Positions 1-12,270 of a stretch of 64,000 nt of DNA are shown piece after piece. The stretch covers positions 496,001 through 560,000 of the forward strand of contig JABVXV010000003.1 in the NCBI GenBank assembly GCA_013365325.1, written 5' to 3'. Positions within the stretch are counted from its first letter, which is position 1, and each line of letters begins with the position of its first letter. The notes under the pieces were generated by a model, which was given only the letters and a program-made list of their open reading frames with translations, was not told the DNA's origin and did no database searches. This DNA comes from Dipetalonema caudispina. Its lineage: Eukaryota; Nematoda; Chromadorea; Rhabditida; Onchocercidae. A program made the position numbers and the translations under genes.

Positions 1-1521
1 TGGAATAAGTCGTTTGAGACTTGACTTTATCGGGCCAAGAGATAACAGCAAACGTTTCTCATTGTTGTATCTGTTAATGCCGACGACTTGTTTATTCACA
101 TCGCATTATTTGATAACGATCAGTATTTATGATTGGATATATGTTTTGGCCAGACGATATGTTGTAAGCGCATTCGTATTTCAAATTCTTCTAACATTTC
201 ATTTAATACAAGAAATAAATTTAACTTTTATTCTCCAACTTATAAATTTAAAAAAGAAAGAACTAGAATATCACAATGCATTGCATATTATTTGTACAGC
301 GAATTATTTTAGAATCGGAAACCATTGCATGAGAAAACAGTTTTTGATCAATATTTTCCGCAGATATTTGCAACTTTGACGTCGCAAATGCTTGCTGATT
401 TTGCCTTATACCCATTCGAAACAATTGTTCATCGTCTTTATATTCAGGGTAAGATTCTCAGCACTTCATAAAAAGTTCTAAGAAATCATTTCAAAACCCT
501 ACTCGGGATCTGAATTTGTTACTCTCTGAGGTTTCAGGAACTATTGAAGCAAAAATTTCAGGAACACGAACATTAATAGATAATCTGGATAATGGTGTCA
601 CGGCCATTTCAATAACAGCAAAATATGTTGGATTTTTTGATTGTTTCAGGACAATCATAAATCGAGAAAGCTTCTGGTCTCTTTATGCAGTATGTTCAAC
701 TTGAATTGTATTAATTCCACTGTTGTTTAAAACTTCATGTTGAAGTACCTTGAATTTATCTTATGAACTAAGAAACTATTCCAGACATTAGTATTCTGAA
801 ATTTGTTGTGACTTACCTTACAAGTGTATCTTTGGTCTGGTTTTAATATGTATACTTTTAGCTTTTCCTTTCAAACTTCAATTGTGAACCATGAATTTCA
901 TTAAAAACGCTTTTTTTTCAGGGTGTTGGAGCACTTGGTTTACAGTATGTCTTGCATTTATGTTTGCTTCGCTTTATTCGGACAATGGTTAAATATGGGA
1001 AGAGGGCAATTAGTGCGCAGCAACAAGAAACTACTATTGTGGCTAGCAGTACATCATCCCATCGATTGACACCTCTGCAGTTCGGTTCAGAGTCTTCCGG
1101 AAATACCACAACTGAATCATCTATATCCCTTGCAGAGAGTATCTCTGTTAATTCTAGAGCAAGGTTTTTGTGCTAATTCTATTTTCAAAAATTTTGCAGA
1201 ACTTGTTCAATACTTTATTACAATATCTTTTTGAGCGGTTAGCATTTTGTAGAGATATACTGCGAGTAGTTGTATTGATTTTTATGATCTGTTTTTTCCT
1301 CACAAATCCCCAATATTTCATATTATGATTTTCCTTAACTGGAAATTTCATTTAATATTTACAGATATCCGGCTTTTGGACAAACTATCAGTACGTTTGG
1401 GCGTACTTCTCCTCCACTATTTGTTTCTTCGGCATCAAATATCCTCGCGAATTGGCCATCAACGTTTTATTTAGGAACAAATACAATCATTAGTTTTAGA
1501 ATGCACCACCTTCAGGGATGA
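1..1521 (+). CDS. SLC25A46: SLC25A46-like mitochondrial carrier, 3' part (5' end outside window)
   Basis: Mitochondrial-carrier-fold protein; in animals SLC25A46 sits in the outer mitochondrial membrane and acts in mitochondrial fusion/fission and lipid balance. Exons 1-163, 364-448, 562-689, 922-1163, 1365-1521, all GT-AG and in phase. The last carrier repeat is clear: a degenerate signature (YPFETIVHRLYIQGTRT), then a short connecting segment ending GFFDCFRTIINRES-WSLYAG and the final helix GALGLQYVLHLCLLRFIRT. The arrangement 'P.ET..HRL.IQGTRT.ID' is specific to SLC25A46 among carriers. After the last helix there is a Ser/Thr-rich tail of roughly 90 residues ending at TGA 1519-1521, which the vertebrate protein lacks as far as I recall. 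An AATAAA lies at 1953-1958. The start and first repeats are off the left edge. Confidence 0.85.
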
Positions 1522-3692
1522 ATGGTTTTTCTCTAGTAGTTTAGAATTTACGCAGTAGGTGAAATGTTCGGTTTTTAGATTTGTCAAGTGATTTTTATGC
1601 TATCCATATATTTGCTGAAAAAGTATGTCAAAACACGACTTTTTGTCTTGAAAAAAGTGATCTAACTTCAAGGTGCTGAATCTAATGATTTGTTGCTTAA
1701 TGCATCATCAGGATTGTTCAGTGATATTGTGATGGCTTCCACGGTCAAAATCGAAGTGTAATAGATTGATTTAAAATTTTAAAACAAATATCGTTCTTAA
1801 CTATGTATAGAATTTTAAAGCAGGTCTGTGAGATACCATGTAAATCTAAATTTTAAATGGAATTGTTTAAATTTAAACGAAATCCTATTTAAAGAAATTA
1901 CATCGTTTTATTGCTTAATTCTTTTTGTGATTTGAATAATTTTTATAGTTAGAATAAATAATAGGACCTTTGCTTACTACCGTTAGAATTTCTAAAATCA
2001 GTGAACTGGTTAATATTATTATCACATAATAAGCGGTAACTGAGGACCGTTCTTAACTGTGTTAAAAACGGTATTTATTAAATAACTTTGTTACTAATGC
2101 GGATAACATTCATCGCATTCTTGCTAAAGATGAAGTTATGAATACTTTAAGCTGAATGATAGTCGCGAAAAGTAATACAGAGTAAGACAAGAGAGTAAAA
2201 GTCGTAATTTTTTTTCTGAATACTGGATAGTTTGAATATTTGGAATCCTATTCTTGAAAATTCTCTGTGAGTAAAGCAGTCAAAGAAATATAAGCTGCGG
2301 GAATGTCAGTTTTATTCATGCCCAAAGTTCAAATATCAAACATCAATAGTTCAGTGCACTTTGCTTATCTTCTTCTTAGTTTTAAAGAGTTTAAAGAATT
2401 TTGTAAATTTTTCTAAGGGTCCGAATCATTGTATTATTTTTTCTTGCCGTGCTTGTTACCATGTTGGAATCGCTTCGTTTTCGGTGTTAACTCATATTTC
2501 GTTTAATAATTGATGCTAGAAGTACATAATTTAGTATGCGAATACCCAATCCATTTCTTCGTTTTATAATGCCTTAATTTTGTTAATCAGTTTTGAATTT
2601 CATTTTCTTAGCCGTGATAGTCCCTCATGCAACAGCCAATTATTTTCATTTTCTTATTCAAAACACTAAATACCACCAAGTCAATACTACTGATAACACA
2701 TTTAGGATCAGTTTTAAGATAAGGATAGCAATTTTCAAGATTTGAGAAAATCATTGTGAACAAACACCTTTATGTTTCTATCATTGCTTTCATTATTTTC
2801 ATTTTTGGTAATCTACTGCAGTTTCTACGCTGATAAGCTCTTTTATGCCCTATTTGTCTGATTAGAAGATGACATCTGTTTGCAATTCAAAAATGTAATG
2901 GAAACTATTAAACCTAAGGAAACATTAGACTAATCATTCATTCGAACCTGTGTAAATATATAGGCTATCATAACAATGGTTTTAATGGAAATACTGAAGG
3001 AAACGTTTATCTTTTCATGGAAGCATACGATGTTCCGCCGAAGTGAAGTTATTTTAACTTTGAATATTTCGATATCTTATATGTTAAAGCCGATATTAAC
3101 TATGCTTCATAATCTGATTACTAATACATTACAACATGGTCTAAATACAGAAATTGAACTCTGACGGTTGTATATTCATGTAAATTGATCACAATCATCT
3201 GTACTTTGTTATTTGCATAACAATCATCCGCAGTTTATTATATGCATAATTTTGATCACATTTAATACGAATAATTAACATTTCCTTCTTTTCTTTAAAA
3301 ATGTCTTTCTCTTCCCTTTCTTCGACCTTTTCTTTGCCTCAATTTTCACTAATAATACTCTTCGTAAGTTTATCACATTGAGCATTTGCGACAATTTGAA
3401 TTTGAATCTTCTTCTTCAGACAAAAATAAAAACCAACTAAGCTTCAACTATGAGAAATAAAACTTTCTCGAGAAATTTGGAGAGTATGCGGAATGTTATA
3501 TCACGTACATGTGCAACTTAATCTCCTGTAGCTGATCATAGAAATTGAATTCATCAATTGCCAATAACCCAAAGTGAACAAAATGTATTTAAAAAAGCAA
3601 TATGAGAAATGATTTTCTGGACTTGATTTCGTTGACATTCGACCTAAAGCTCAGGCTTGTTTCGAACAAATTTAAAGGAAGATATTCCGCAA
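1522..3692. other. Intergenic, convergent 3' flanks
   Basis: AT-rich sequence between the ends of the convergent SLC25A46-like and IFT57 genes. It holds the likely polyadenylation signal of the former (1953-1958). A 62-codon open frame at 2976-3164 has no splice context or recognisable family. I see nothing else. Confidence 0.6.
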
Positions 3693-6409
3693 CTAAATAT
3701 GCAAATCCTGAAAGTAAGCATTATATGCAGCCCGATTTTTGAGTTGACTTTGAAGGAGAGACTGTTCGATGACACTTATTTGAACATTCATTGTAAGGAT
3801 TTCTGATTCCATCTTTTGTAGAGCTTGCTTTAATTTCAGCATCGGAGCTGTAATTATTCCATATGTCAATAGAAAACGCGTTTTAAAAAGGATACAAAAA
3901 GTAGATTTCAAATATTTCCTGACAGTTGTCAATCAGTTAGCGTTGACATGATGTATTCAATCAGTTTTTTCCACCTAACAAATGATAATACTTGGAGTCA
4001 CCGTGTTTCGAGACTATCAATTCATTGTGTTTGCGATGAATATCTAATGTCCAGTCATAATTGATCAGAGGTGTCAGTAGGAATGGATGAAGATAAATAT
4101 AAAAACCGATATCAAAAGGATAATTTTTGTAACTGAAAACTAAATATTTGTTGTTTATGGTTAAAGAATAATTAAACTACCTCCATCACTGTTCCGAAGA
4201 CTTTTTTCATCAATTTGTTGCTTAATTTGTTCCAGTTCATCACTAACACGTTGCAACTTTTGAGTACGTTCCGAAATACCACTACTGATTTCCCTGTTCA
4301 AATAAACAAGCCCTTTGTTAGACTAAGAGTTTTCTGATAAGAACTTACAGAATTATAAAATATATAATTATTACTTATATTTTTCTTTGGCTTCAATCAT
4401 CCTCTCCTTGGCAAGGCAAAATTTCGTCAACACAGGTTCCAGCTGGCTGTTGAAATGCTTTTCTCTGCAAAGAAAGCTTTGTTGTAGAAAGAAATTCATA
4501 AAAGCCACACAAAATACCTACCTGCTAGCAATTCGTTCCATTGTTTTATCAATCTCATTAGAAATACCCTTCAAGTGCGGCTCTGTCGTATTCAACAATT
4601 CCACTACTGTTTTCTGCAAGGATCGTATTCGTTCCAAATGCATTCTCCAATCCTAAACATTTTTATAGACTTCCTGTTCCACTTCGCATATGTTTCTGTC
4701 ATCTGGAATGTTCATTGTCGGAATTCCAACTATTTTTGCTACCATTACTTTTCATTGCGAATGGATCATTTAGAGGTTAAAGAACTAATCAATATGTTGG
4801 GAATGAAACTTATGGTATACCTTTGAATCTTGCTCGAAAGTAATTTTAAGACGTGGCGCTACTCGTTCAACTTCAAGTTTCCAAGAATCCACATCTATAT
4901 TGCTATGAAGGATACCATCTAAAGGTTGTTGCTGAAATTCTGTATCATAGTTAAACTTGATTGAAAACAAATACCACGTTATTATGCTGATAAGTGACAT
5001 CTCCAAGAGTATTATTAGGGAAAGTTTACATTTTTGTCACCAGTGATTCTTGAAGATGGCACTACTTTCAGATCCATTACAATTTCATTATCGTCATCGT
5101 CAGCAATATCGATGTATTCATCCTCATCAAACTAAAATTTCTTACTATTCAGTAATTGACATCTGCCAGAGCAAACTTCAAACTTCACTCAAATCTTTTC
5201 GATTTAGATGAAATGAAGCTGAGATATATCTTACAAAAGAGCAAATGATATGTTAACTGCCAGCAAATTTAAATTTTGATGTAATAATGTAGCGTGATTA
5301 TATTCCAAAGAGAGCATTTGAAGATAAATTTTTTTACCTCTTCAGCTGTAATTTCAGCTTGATCAACTGCTGCATCCGCTTCTTCGTCATCTTCCGGCAC
5401 TGGATCTGCCCTGTAATTAAACAAGGCTTGACTTGAGGAATAACCAATCCGGAATTTTTTTTCTCCAACAAAATTGAATTTATCCATTAATTACAGACTA
5501 AAGAAGTTCCCGAATGAATCAACTAAAAATTGTTGAGATCAAAATATTACTTGATCCAAGAGAATTGATTGGCAATAAGTGCTAAATCAGCGAGTTTGTC
5601 CAACACATACAAACATTGCTCACCAGCGCCGATTTTTAGTTTATTTGGTGCAAAAGTAACAGGAATATCTTTGCTTCGTAATGCACCCAGAATATTTGAA
5701 ATTGTCCCATTCGGATCATCAAACTGCAATATTATCGCAATCCTTTGTATTATTGTAAATACATTAAAAACATCAGTAGTAACCATTTGAAGGTAAAAAC
5801 CTCTTGCGGAAATGCGAATGCCGGATCGATAGACTTCTGGATGAGCCATGCAGATAGTGTAGTGAAGATAAAAAACTGCTCGCCAATATTTGTACTTCTC
5901 ACAAAATATTCTCTGCAAATGAACCAGTTGGCTGAAATCAACTAACAATTTTAAAGTTTCAAATTCTGAGTAAGCTAACAAAAAATATTGACAGGAATTT
6001 CTCCTTTAATGATACAACGGAGTAAATAATAAATTAAATCAACAATAATGCGACATCACAGATGAATTTTAACTTTCATATTGAATACAGTAGTTTTTTA
6101 TTCCATTTTTAAAAATTCACTCTTATTATTCCCTGCATTGCTGAATAAATTGTATCGAAATGATTCTATTCCGTTAAAATCCCTTTTTTCTGTGTCAAAC
6201 TAATACATAATGAAAGAGTGGGAAAAATTTTACCTAGAAATAGTCCTGTAGCTTGCAGCTAAATTTGCATAATCCTCTTCATAGTTTAGTAATTTAAGCT
6301 TATCATTCAGCTCATCGCCAAGGATATAAAGATCATATTGTTGAGCAGGACTTCGATCTTTCCCTTCTTCTCCCTCCACCTTTTCATTTCCATCTTCTTC
6401 ACCTTCCAT
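3693..6409 (-). CDS. IFT57: Intraflagellar transport protein 57 (IFT57 / CHE-13)
   Basis: Subunit of the IFT-B complex that carries cargo along ciliary microtubules; in C. elegans the orthologue CHE-13 works in ciliated sensory neurons. Ten exons: 6234-6409, 5801-5912, 5551-5723, 5338-5410, 5030-5131, 4821-4931, 4522-4652, 4375-4464, 4181-4293, 3693-3847. They add to 1,236 nt, 411 aa, close to the family's usual 410-430. Seen: acidic N-terminus; the conserved N-terminal (calponin-homology-like) block with EYFVRSTNIGEQFFIFTTLSAWLI, split over exons 1-2, then FDDPNGTISNILGALR and GAGEQCLYVLDKLADLAL; an acidic linker (DPVPEDDEEADAA); and a long C-terminal coiled coil (exons 6-10). The ATG is the first in frame and every junction keeps phase. 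An X-box lies 241 bp upstream. Very secure. Confidence 0.95.
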
Positions 6410-6649
6410 TTATGGGCTAATTGGAATGAATTTATGCATATATATTACTTGGATGCTGCATTGTTTGGTTAGAAGAATTTATTGATTGGCATATATAAAA
6501 TTTGATAAAACTCTATAATAGAATTTTCCAAACAACTAAGAAATTAAGCGCTGATAAGGATACAAATAATTACCAAAGAGAGATAAAGATTAATATTAAT
6601 TATCATCAGAAAGAACGGATGCTAATCGAAAGTTGATACAACAGCCAAT

Positions 6650-6663
6650 GCCTCCATAGCAAC
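6650..6663 (+). promoter_or_regulatory. X-box (RFX/DAF-19 site) upstream of IFT57
   Basis: The 14-mer GCCTCCATAGCAAC fits every position of the nematode X-box consensus RYYNYYWWRRNRAC. It lies 241 bp upstream of the IFT57 ATG. In C. elegans the RFX factor DAF-19 drives ciliary genes, che-13 included, through X-boxes usually within about 250 bp of the start. The match and distance are seen; binding is inferred. Confidence 0.7.
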
Positions 6664-6716
6664 CATTAACACAAATATCCTTAACCTTACTTGAAGAATA
6701 GTTATGAATTAGTGTG

Positions 6717-6773
6717 TCTCGATCTGATGCAAATATCTCGATCTGGTACAAACGTCTCAATCTGATGCATCAA
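6717..6773. repeat. Three imperfect 19-bp tandem units
   Basis: Units start at 6717, 6736 and 6755; each begins TCTC(G/A)ATCTG(A/G)T and they differ mainly at the 3' end. The run lies just distal to the X-box, in the IFT57 5' flank. Confidence 0.75.
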
Positions 6774-8838
6774 TCGAGAATGAAGAATTACAACATGACT
6801 CGCAGAACTGATTATTCGCTTTAGATATAGCATGAAAAATTCAATTCATGGATTTTCAGAAGTTTTATAAACGAATGATCATAATTTCTCATCTTTGTCC
6901 TTTTCTCGTTCAATTTCTCTCTCGTATAATAAAAAAAAGAATTTTCTGCAAGCAAACAGCACCGCTTTATCATCACTTTTTCACATTTCAGCAGATAAGA
7001 TTTGTTCATCTGTACAGTTTTTGATTAATCTTTCGCTTAGGTTTCTATAAAATAAATTACATTTAATGAAAATTGTATGTTTCCCGGCAATTGTTCTATG
7101 TAAAATACACCATTGGTCATTTCATTCCTATGGCTTAACAATATTAGTAAGCATTTGCCACAAAACATATATCAGTAAAAGCACAGTTTCAAAATTAAAA
7201 TAAATTTTAAATAAGCTTAAAAAGTTATCAGCTTAAGACTAAAATCCTAAGCAAAAGTTTCCATCGTTTCTTGGAATCTTTTACAATTTGTTCCTCGATG
7301 CATACCAAGTTATTATTATGATACAAGGCAAAATATTCTGTGGCCATACACATAGGTTGACGAAAAACTATTTCAGGTAAACGATAAGGCTTCAGTAATC
7401 GGAGAAAATCACATTTACAGCCAAAAAGAAATCTTTTATCCATGAAATTCAGGAATGAATTTCATGAACGGATGAATAAATTATGCCTCATCCGAAAGAT
7501 CATCTTCACAGAAGTACCATTTATTTTCATCTGTGTAAAAACTCCTTCCATTATCTACAATGATTTGTATTTCATTTCAAGAATGTTTCATAGTCTTCAC
7601 ATTAGTTCTTCAAGAAAAGACTTGTCTACACTATAATATGTACTTCCGTAATAACTTTTTTTGTCAGTCAACTTGTTGAAAATCTATCGCTAATGATTAT
7701 ACCATTATACGAATAAGAAACGGAATAGAATGGCAAGAAAAATGGAACTAAATTTTAAATTAGATTAAAAAATAAAATACAAGCATTTTAATAAAATCTA
7801 TAGTTGAAAGAAATAACTGTCAAGCTTTTTCAATTACCTATTGAAAAAGCAAAGGAAGCATAGTAATAAAGCTGATGATAGATGAAAGAAATCAAATAGT
7901 ACAGGTGACCCAAATGCAATAATGTTCGAGAGAAAAATTAATGAAATAAGAATGACGAAACCATATCCTAATTTAATTGATTGCTAATAGTGCAGATGAT
8001 ATCTGCATAATGGTAAGACTTCTGTGATTGAAACTACACGTGACAGAACACGTTTCTGGAATGTTAAGATTTGAGTTTAACAAGAAATTTTACGATATGA
8101 ATAGATGGAATGATAATTCGTGTGAGACTATCAAAATGACTTGCAACCAATCATCTTCTCTTAAAAACGTTAATGCATTCGTGATATCAAATTATCTGAT
8201 TGTGGTATACACTTATGTAGAATTCAAATAAAAATTTTATTTCGATAAACAACTGGTAAAGCTGTACAGAGCTTTCATATATCAATAGAAATAACTTACA
8301 GTATTACCCGCAAATTATATTACAAAAATGTTCCCACAGAAACTATGACAATTCTATCGATTTAACCATGCTATTTCAAAGGGCTTCTTCGCACAATTTT
8401 TCTTCAACTTCCTGACTGAGGTCTTGAAAAATTGCCATACATAGTAAAATAACCACCATAATTTGAAGTATGAAAATGAAACTCAAAAAAATTACCAATT
8501 TAATAAGCAACAATTAAGCTCTTCCATGATGTCGATAACAAATATGCATAATTAAAGACAAAAAAGGCCGTATAAATCACCATTCAGATAATGGATTGTA
8601 TCGATAAAAGGGTGATTTGGAAAAAATGAAAAATATTGCTAAACAATAAATATGGAACATCAACAGTCACTCAGCACAGGTCCTTATCCAGGAGAATTGT
8701 TAAACTGTACTGATTGGGAGGACTAATTATGACTTACAATCTCTAATACTTTTATTCTTGTTATATTCAGTATTATTCCAAGAACTGAGCTCCTCTTGGG
8801 TCCTTTTTCAATTAGGCGTTGACATCCGACACCAATTT

Positions 8839-11800
8839 TTATGAATGTCCTGTTCTCCGATGACGTATTAATTGCTTGATCTCTGCTTCATATATCAAAT
8901 CTGAGATCTGTTTTTTGAGAGTAAGTGCCGAAAGTGGAGATGTCAAGCAAAGTCGGCGTAATGCACTTGATACACTTCGACCTAGAATTATTTCAAAGCA
9001 AATTTTCAGCATAAACTCAGAAATTTTTTAGATTTCAGTATATATAATAAAATTATATTCAAATATAAACTTGATAAAATGTGCAATGCCAATAAACAGC
9101 CTCTCTGCCGTAAAAGAAACAAATACTTTACAACGAAAATTTGCTGTAATAATATACAACGATTTGATGAAACTTACCAAACCAGGCGCATTCATCGTCT
9201 GGCTCCTGCAAATTTTGCAGGTCCTCGCTGTTCGTTTCCGATGCCTTCCTTTTCATTGCCTTTTTCTGAAGATCAGCTAGAGCACTTGCACAAGGATGTA
9301 TTTCTGGATTAACCGGCGAAGGCGATCTCAACTTATTTGAGTCAAATCCGAGATGTTGCGACAACGGTGAATGAGATGCTATGCCCTGTAATAAATGGCT
9401 GCTACTGCACTGAATAATTTAGCGGTCATTATTTTAAGACAATAAAACTAATATCAACACATGTAAAAATATTGGTGGCAGGATAAATTATCAGCAGGCA
9501 AGCCAATTCATTCAAAAAACTGCCTACATCTTTTTACATTGCATATATCAAACAAAATACCTTTTTAGTTTAGGAGCAAAAAGAGACATCCTTATCTGAA
9601 TATCAAGAAACCCTCCTACGTCATATTACTGTACAGTACCTGCAGACAACAGTGATTTGTTCACAAAGTTGAAAAAAATTTCAACTTAAAAACAAAAAGA
9701 TATATTATAACATACCTCTAAATAATTGATGTTAGGAGGAACAAACTGAGCTATATGCATTTCAATTGTAGGCGTAGCAGTCGGTGTGACTTGAATATCA
9801 GGTATAAGAGTGTTTGTATTGCTGAGAGTGCTTTTATTACAACTGCTATTGCTACTGCTGTTTGCAGAAGGAATAGGAAGGGAAGTTGATGCAACTGCAG
9901 GAAGTTCTGTTACATTCAGTATCTGTCCACTGTAAAAGTACAACGCCAGTTGACAACTGATGAATATTCAAAAACTTCCAGGAAATTCTTTTTATTCTAA
10001 AAACTGAATCAACAAAAGGACAACAAAAAATTCCCGCAGGCATGCTTCTTCAAATTAATTACTAGATCAAAAGGAACATATAACACGTAGCCATAGCGAA
10101 TTATCTTTCAGGAAGTTCTATAGCAAAAATCATTTGGGCGATTTCACTCCAATCTTATTTTACGATATCATTAGCCAACGAGACTTTTTGGTCTCAATGT
10201 TCTTTCCGATGGCACACCTAACTGGTATAACATTTTGAATGCAAAAAATAAAACCATACTCTATGCTGTTGTTACTGTCATCAGACATTTGCTTCTCAAC
10301 AAGCGAATTGATCAATTTCTCCAACGTATTAGGTGCGTTTTCTACCAAAACTGTGCTGTAGAGGAATTTCTTGATTTCTTCAAAATTTTTTTAATCCAAT
10401 AAATTGCTAACAAACTTAAAGTATATCTTTTTTTCTCTTTTTAACTTTTAAAATCATCCACTTGCTTTTAAAATTTCCAACAGATCTTATTTTTTGAAAA
10501 GGACAATTTGACGAGTATAGAACTGAATACCTATTCAATGCAGAAGACCGATTTCGATCTGGACCAAAATTATTTTTAACGAATTGCATTTTGCTCCAGA
10601 ATCGCCAAGTTGGTTCCACGTCTTCATAACCTGCACTAGCTTCTGCCTGCCGTCTTTTAAGCTTCCTTTTGAATGTGTCTTTCAAATTTTTCCATTGTGT
10701 ACGAACATCTTCTTCTAAAAAAGGATAGTTTAAAACAGAAATTAAAAATGAAAGAATTGCTTAATATAAAGAGACTTTTACAGTAAGAAACAACTACAAT
10801 AATTTACACATTTCAGCACACGGTACCAAAGTTAGCATTAAACTGGAAATATCGCAGATGACAATGCAATCATTTTCGACATTCACACAAATATACGCAT
10901 AAGATATTTTAGAAAGGTTCGAATCTATTAATAATCAAAAAAGTCTTCAAGGCATGACACTTGTAAATGAAGGAAAAAGCAGAATGCGGAGGACCTGTGT
11001 ATAGGCCGGCTGTCACTAAACCGGAAGCATTAAGTGCACCTGCGACTTCTGCAAACAACTCTTTCTTCCTTTCTGATGTCGCATAACGCTCCTATAACTC
11101 AATTCGTTTCATAAAATAGCACGAGGTAAGTGTTGCTCACTATTGATGAATCGTAAATATTAGAAAAAATTTTCCGAAAAGTGCAGATTAAATTATAACT
11201 GGGAAATTTTTTTTTTTTGAAGATTTAAATAAATTTCATAGATTTATAATGAATAGTACGAATACCATAGAATATTCATAACATGCTACAATTTACATCT
11301 AATAGCAGTGTTGAGACAATCATATCGAGAATAAAAATAAAAATAGTAAACATAATGCATGCCATGATCTTTGGTAAACACTACGCTTCTACTACGGCAA
11401 ACATGTATAAAAAAAAAATTTTTCAATAAACTGAATGAGACATTTCAATTAGAACATATTCAAAGATAGAAGTAAACCTGTATTTATTTCACTATTCAAT
11501 AATACCATTCCTCCAGTCGAAATAATTGCTCACATTAAATGCTGCTATTAACTTCGTCAACTATTAATATTAGCAAAATATAGTAAATCAAAAATTTGAA
11601 TAAAATATTCAAAATTATTAATCAAAACGGTTTGAGATTTCAAAGAAAAAGGTTGAGAAATGTTAGGTCATGAGTCAAAATGAACAGATAAAAAGAACTG
11701 GTGCAAACACATGCAAATTTTATTCTCGCCTATTTCATCGTCTTTTTTTTAATGGACAGAGTGGAAAGCGATACAAATAGAATGATAAAGAAGAAAATAT

Positions 11801-11897
11801 TAGAAAACTGAACCTTTTTGTACTCCCAAACTTCGCGACGCTTTCGCACTTCCTCAATTAAAATGAGGCGAGAATCGTCATTCCACATTTTCACCAT
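8839..11897 (-). CDS. MADF-BESS-type DNA-binding protein
   Basis: Probable sequence-specific transcription regulator. MADF is a three-helix Myb/SANT-like domain, and BESS is a short C-terminal interaction motif found with it. Exons 11814-11897(+5' UTR to 11912), 10995-11091, 10531-10714, 10260-10355, 9716-9929, 9178-9385, 8839-8981; 1,026 nt, 341 aa, all in phase. MADF covers about residues 5-105: DSRLILIEEVRKRREVWEYK, then ELFAEVAGALN, VRTQWKNLKDTFKRKLKRR and TWRFWSKMQFV. The middle is Ser/Thr/Pro-rich. The end (SVSSALRRLCLTSPLSALTL-KKQISDLIYEAE) resembles BESS. Start: the first ATG in the first conserved exon (11895-11897); an acceptor at 11913-11915 just upstream could mark a trans-splice site or a further coding exon. 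Target genes are unknown. Confidence 0.8.
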
Positions 11898-12221
11898 CTG
11901 ATCTGATTTGACCTGAAAATTGACTCAAATAACATCTGTAGCGTCATAATTCGTAATACTTCAACTTGAACATATTTGAACTACTATTCAATTGGTGCTG
12001 TCTTGCGCAATATTTGAATTTCGCAGTAAGGCTGGTTCGTTATTAGAAGTAATAAAGTTTATTTCGAAGATGAACAGAGGGAATCTTTTAGTAAAAAGTA
12101 AGTAGGAAGAAAGAGCCTCGCACAGAACATGCAAAAATAAGGATATAAGAAGGGCCAAGCAATGAGGAGCCAAGTGACACATTAAATAAAAAAGGAAGGG
12201 AGTATGTTTAATAGTTAAAGT

Positions 12222-12270
12222 AAGGTAAGATGAGATGAGATGAGGTGAGGTGAGGTGAGATAAGATGAGA
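12222..12270. repeat. GATGA/GGTGA pentanucleotide run
   Basis: About ten copies of a five-base unit alternating between GATGA and GGTGA, purine-rich on the plus strand, about 330 bp upstream of the MADF gene's first conserved exon. Confidence 0.85.

Larger units (their letters stand above)
6410..8838. other. Intergenic region upstream of IFT57
   Basis: Holds the IFT57 promoter (X-box 6650-6663) and a three-unit 19-bp repeat (6717-6773). A 71-codon minus-strand frame (7228-7443) and a 67-codon plus frame (8028-8231) start with ATG, but neither shows a family motif or splice neighbours. The ATG of the first lies in a perfect 11-bp inverted repeat (7441-7451 / 7456-7466, 4-nt loop). I do not call either a gene. 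Confidence 0.5.

Noticed and set aside
10905..10930. tRNA B-box-like GGTTCGAATC
   Set aside because: No A-box or cloverleaf partner at the right distance on the same strand.
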